From JBBSEZ01 sp038239195 (GTDB lineage: Bacteria; Planctomycetota; Planctomycetia; Gemmatales; Gemmataceae): a stretch of 7,343 nucleotides of DNA. The stretch lies in contig JBBSEZ010000489.1 in the NCBI GenBank assembly GCA_038239195.1, forward strand, positions 1-7,343, written 5' to 3'. Numbering within the stretch: the first letter of the stretch is position 1; every line of letters begins with the position of its first letter. Shown here piece by piece: positions 6,145-7,343 of the stretch. The notes under the pieces are model-generated. The model was not told where the DNA came from. It made no database searches and saw only the letters and a program-made list of their open reading frames with translations. Made by a program: the position numbers and the translations under genes.

Positions 6145-6236
6145 GGAGCGAGAGTGCCTTGCACGCGCCCTCGTTCCGTGGTCTCTTCCTCTACGTTGCC
6201 CCGCGAGGAGAATGGTTTCTCCTCGCGGGGTTTTTT
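6145..6236 (+). ncRNA. Candidate ~92-nt structured RNA: small RNA or attenuator leader of the phosphodiesterase gene
   Basis: The segment runs from the predicted start of the promoter at 6110-6138 to the T-run of an intrinsic terminator. Its 5' half folds into a nested stem-loop: GGAGCGAG (6145-6152) pairs with CTCGTTCC (6170-6177) with one G-U, and inside it GTGC (6154-6157) pairs with GCAC (6161-6164) around CTT. A pyrimidine-rich single-stranded stretch follows (6178-6198), then the terminator hairpin. TTCCTC (6186-6191) can pair with GAGGAG (6205-6210) of the terminator's left arm, a weak alternative fold. I do not recognise it as a known class; it does not resemble the small SRP RNA, tmRNA or 6S RNA. 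An open frame crosses it but has no coding character. Confidence 0.5.
6199..6236 (+). terminator. Intrinsic (rho-independent) terminator
   Basis: A perfect 14-bp stem pairs 6199-6212 with 6217-6230 around the loop TGGT, followed at once by six T (6231-6236). It works only on the plus strand: the other side of the stem carries no T-run. It lies 93 bp after the HEAT gene and 12 bp before the phosphodiesterase ATG, so it could end kinase-HEAT transcription, the short RNA from 6145, or both. Confidence 0.92.
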
Positions 6237-6248
6237 CCTGCGCCAACC

Positions 6249-7187
6249 ATGCCTCCACGCTTCGACCTTCAGGGCCATCGCGGCGCGCGCGGGCTTCGCC
6301 CGGAAAACACGCTCCCCTCCTTCGAGTACGCCCTCGACGCGGGCGCCACCTCGATCGAGACCGACCTGCATCTGACGCGCGACGGCGTCGCGGTGTTGTG
6401 CCACGATCCGCTCTTGACCGCACCGCTCTTCGTCCCGGCCTGCCCGGGCGCGCTCGATCTGGCAACTCGCCCCGCCGTCCGCGCCCTGTCGCTCGAGGAA
6501 CTGCGCTGCTATCGCGCCAGCGGCAACCCTTCCCCGTCAGCATTCCCCGAACAGCAGCCCGAGGTCGGTCCGGCAGCGCGGCTCTACGCGGCCCAACACG
6601 GCCTCGATCCTTTCGCCGTCCCGGCCCTGGCCGACCTGTTCGCCTTCGCCGCAGGCTATGCGGGCGAGCTCGGCCAGCGCGCCGGCAAGAGCGACGGCCA
6701 GCGCGAGCGCGCCGCCCGCGCAACGTTCGACCTCGAACTCAAGCGCATCCCCTTCCACCCCGAGGCGATCGGCGACGGCTTCGACGGCGAGGGCCCTGCC
6801 CTGCTGGAGCAGCGCGTCCTGGAGGCGGTCGCGGCGGCCGGGGTGGAGGGGCGCACCGCCGTCCGCAGCTTCGACCATCGCTGTGTGCGGGCCCTGTGTC
6901 GCGCGGAGCCGCGCCTGGTCGGCGCCGTGCTGATCGCCCACACGATGCCGACGGCGCCCGAGGAACTGGTGCGCGCGGCGGAGGCACAAGTCTACTGCCC
7001 GGACTACCTGTCTCTCGACGAGGCGACGGTGCGGCGCCTGCATCGGGCGGGGGCCCGCGTCGTGCCCTATACAGTCAACGAGCCAGGGGCGTGGGAGCGC
7101 TTGCTGGCGTGGGGCGTGGACGGGACGTGTACCGACTATCCAGATCGGTTGGCGGCGTTTCTCCGACGGGGCGGGTTTGAGTTCTGA
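6249..7187 (+). CDS. Glycerophosphodiester phosphodiesterase (GDPD family)
   Basis: This 312-residue TIM-barrel enzyme hydrolyses glycerophosphodiesters, the head-group remnants of deacylated phospholipids, to glycerol 3-phosphate and an alcohol. Family residues are all visible: HRGARGLRPENT (10-21) with His10, Arg11 and Glu19, ETD (37-39) for the metal, CHDP with the second catalytic His52, DLELK (161-165) with metal/substrate residues Glu163 and Lys165, SFDH (207-210), YTVNE (274-278) and GVDGTCTDYPD (289-299). There is no signal peptide, so it should act in the cytoplasm. The ATG at 6249 is chosen because HRGARG normally lies within about ten residues of the start; an in-frame TTG at 6159 would force translation through the terminator hairpin. 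No Shine-Dalgarno site precedes the ATG, and its 5' side is dominated by the terminator, so expression probably depends on read-through or a start point not visible here. Confidence 0.92.
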   Translation: MPPRFDLQGHRGARGLRPENTLPSFEYALDAGATSIETDLHLTRDGVAVLCHDPLLTAPLFVPACPGALDLATRPAVRALSLEELRCYRASGNPSPSAFPEQQPEVGPAARLYAAQHGLDPFAVPALADLFAFAAGYAGELGQRAGKSDGQRERAARATFDLELKRIPFHPEAIGDGFDGEGPALLEQRVLEAVAAAGVEGRTAVRSFDHRCVRALCRAEPRLVGAVLIAHTMPTAPEELVRAAEAQVYCPDYLSLDEATVRRLHRAGARVVPYTVNEPGAWERLLAWGVDGTCTDYPDRLAAFLRRGGFEF

Positions 7188-7225
7188 TCGGGGCGCTCCT
7201 CTCTAGTTCGACTGTAGGAGTTGCC

Positions 7226-7253
7226 TTGCGTCAAGGCCAGGGAAGAGTGTAAA
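7226..7253 (+). promoter_or_regulatory. Candidate promoter for the truncated right-edge gene
   Basis: TTGCGT (7226-7231) and TGTAAA (7248-7253) are 16 nt apart, predicting a start near 7260 and a leader of about 35 nt. Each box matches four of six or fewer bases. Confidence 0.3.
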
Positions 7254-7295
7254 AGGGAGATCGGGAAAACGGAAGGCCAGTCGGAGATGCAGTCG

Positions 7296-7343
7296 ATGGA
7301 TGATCGGTACGCCAGACGGAAGCAAGAGTTGTTGGCGGAGAGC
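7296..7343 (+). CDS. 5' end of an unidentified gene, cut by the window end
   Basis: An open frame from ATG 7296 runs to the last base and encodes MDDRYARRKQELLAES. GGAG (7283-7286) lies 9 nt upstream, a better spacing than for the in-frame ATG at 7287, which GGAG almost touches. The charged, helical N-terminus with R-x-x-ELL resembles the start of some transposases (for example IS701-like), and the lower GC content agrees, but sixteen residues are too few to assign a family. Confidence 0.45.
   Translation, partial: MDDRYARRKQELLAES

Larger units (their letters stand above)
7203..7343 (+). mobile_element. Possible left end of an insertion sequence (speculative)
   Basis: From about 7207 the GC content falls to about 55 %, clearly below the neighbouring genes, and a new gene starts within 90 bp. 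CTAG at 7203-7206 would fit the YTAR target preference known for IS701-family elements, and the next bases include a small dyad GCCTTG-CGT-CAAGGC (7223-7237). Neither a second inverted repeat nor a transposase catalytic motif is visible because the window ends, so a genomic island edge or an ordinary gene with different composition remains possible. Confidence 0.22.

Noticed and set aside
6159..6248. N-terminal extension of the GDPD protein from TTG 6159
   Set aside because: It would be translated through the 14-bp terminator stem, and the family motif HRGARG normally lies close to the N-terminus, as it does from ATG 6249.
6154..6375. A leader peptide starting at GTG 6154 (GGAG 5 nt upstream) in the RNA segment
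   Set aside because: The frame runs through the terminator into the GDPD gene with no early stop and no run of regulatory codons, so it does not look like an attenuation peptide.
5383..6723. A 446-codon minus-strand frame across the HEAT gene, the RNA candidate and the GDPD start
   Set aside because: It crosses two genes with clear domain signatures and an intrinsic terminator; composition is low complexity.
7223..7237. The GCCTTG-CGT-CAAGGC dyad as the GDPD terminator
   Set aside because: The stem is only 6 bp and is followed by purine-rich sequence with no T-run.

Overview
The window is GC-rich bacterial chromosome that looks planctomycete, most likely near the Gemmataceae. This rests on the style of the genes: a Hanks-type Ser/Thr kinase with an activation segment reading TTPYMPYEQA and a DLG in place of DFG, a small exported HEAT-repeat protein, a lipoprotein of no recognised family, and weak or missing Shine-Dalgarno sites at some starts. 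There are no rRNA, tRNA or CRISPR features. The lineage is an inference; no marker gene is present.

Left part, minus strand (145-3435): a lipoprotein gene (2383-3435) is followed after 90 bp by a complete FadJ/FadB-type beta-oxidation multienzyme (145-2292). Each has its own promoter candidate. Downstream of fadJ, at the left edge, is a long imperfect inverted repeat (29-88). The lipoprotein appears to be built from two related ~97-residue domains.

Centre (3436-3855): a 420-bp divergent intergenic region with a minus-strand promoter for the lipoprotein, two plus-strand promoter candidates for the kinase, and a kinase leader with strong hairpins, one of which buries the purine-rich bases just before the kinase ATG.

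Right part, plus strand: a Ser/Thr kinase with an accessory module and a C-terminal membrane anchor (3856-5289), an exported HEAT-repeat protein (5410-6105), and a cytoplasmic glycerophosphodiester phosphodiesterase (6249-7187). Between the last two lies the most interesting element of the window. A near-consensus promoter (6110-6138) is followed by a ~92-nt stretch with a nested stem-loop, ending in a textbook intrinsic terminator (6199-6236) only 12 nt before the phosphodiesterase ATG. It is either a small RNA gene or a transcription-attenuating leader.

The right edge (about 7200-7343) drops to about 55 % GC and starts another gene with its own promoter and ribosome site, cut by the window end; an insertion sequence is possible but unproven.

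Functionally, fadJ (fatty-acid oxidation) and the phosphodiesterase (recovery of glycerol 3-phosphate from deacylated phospholipids) both concern lipid breakdown. They lie on opposite strands in separate transcription units, so no joint pathway is claimed.
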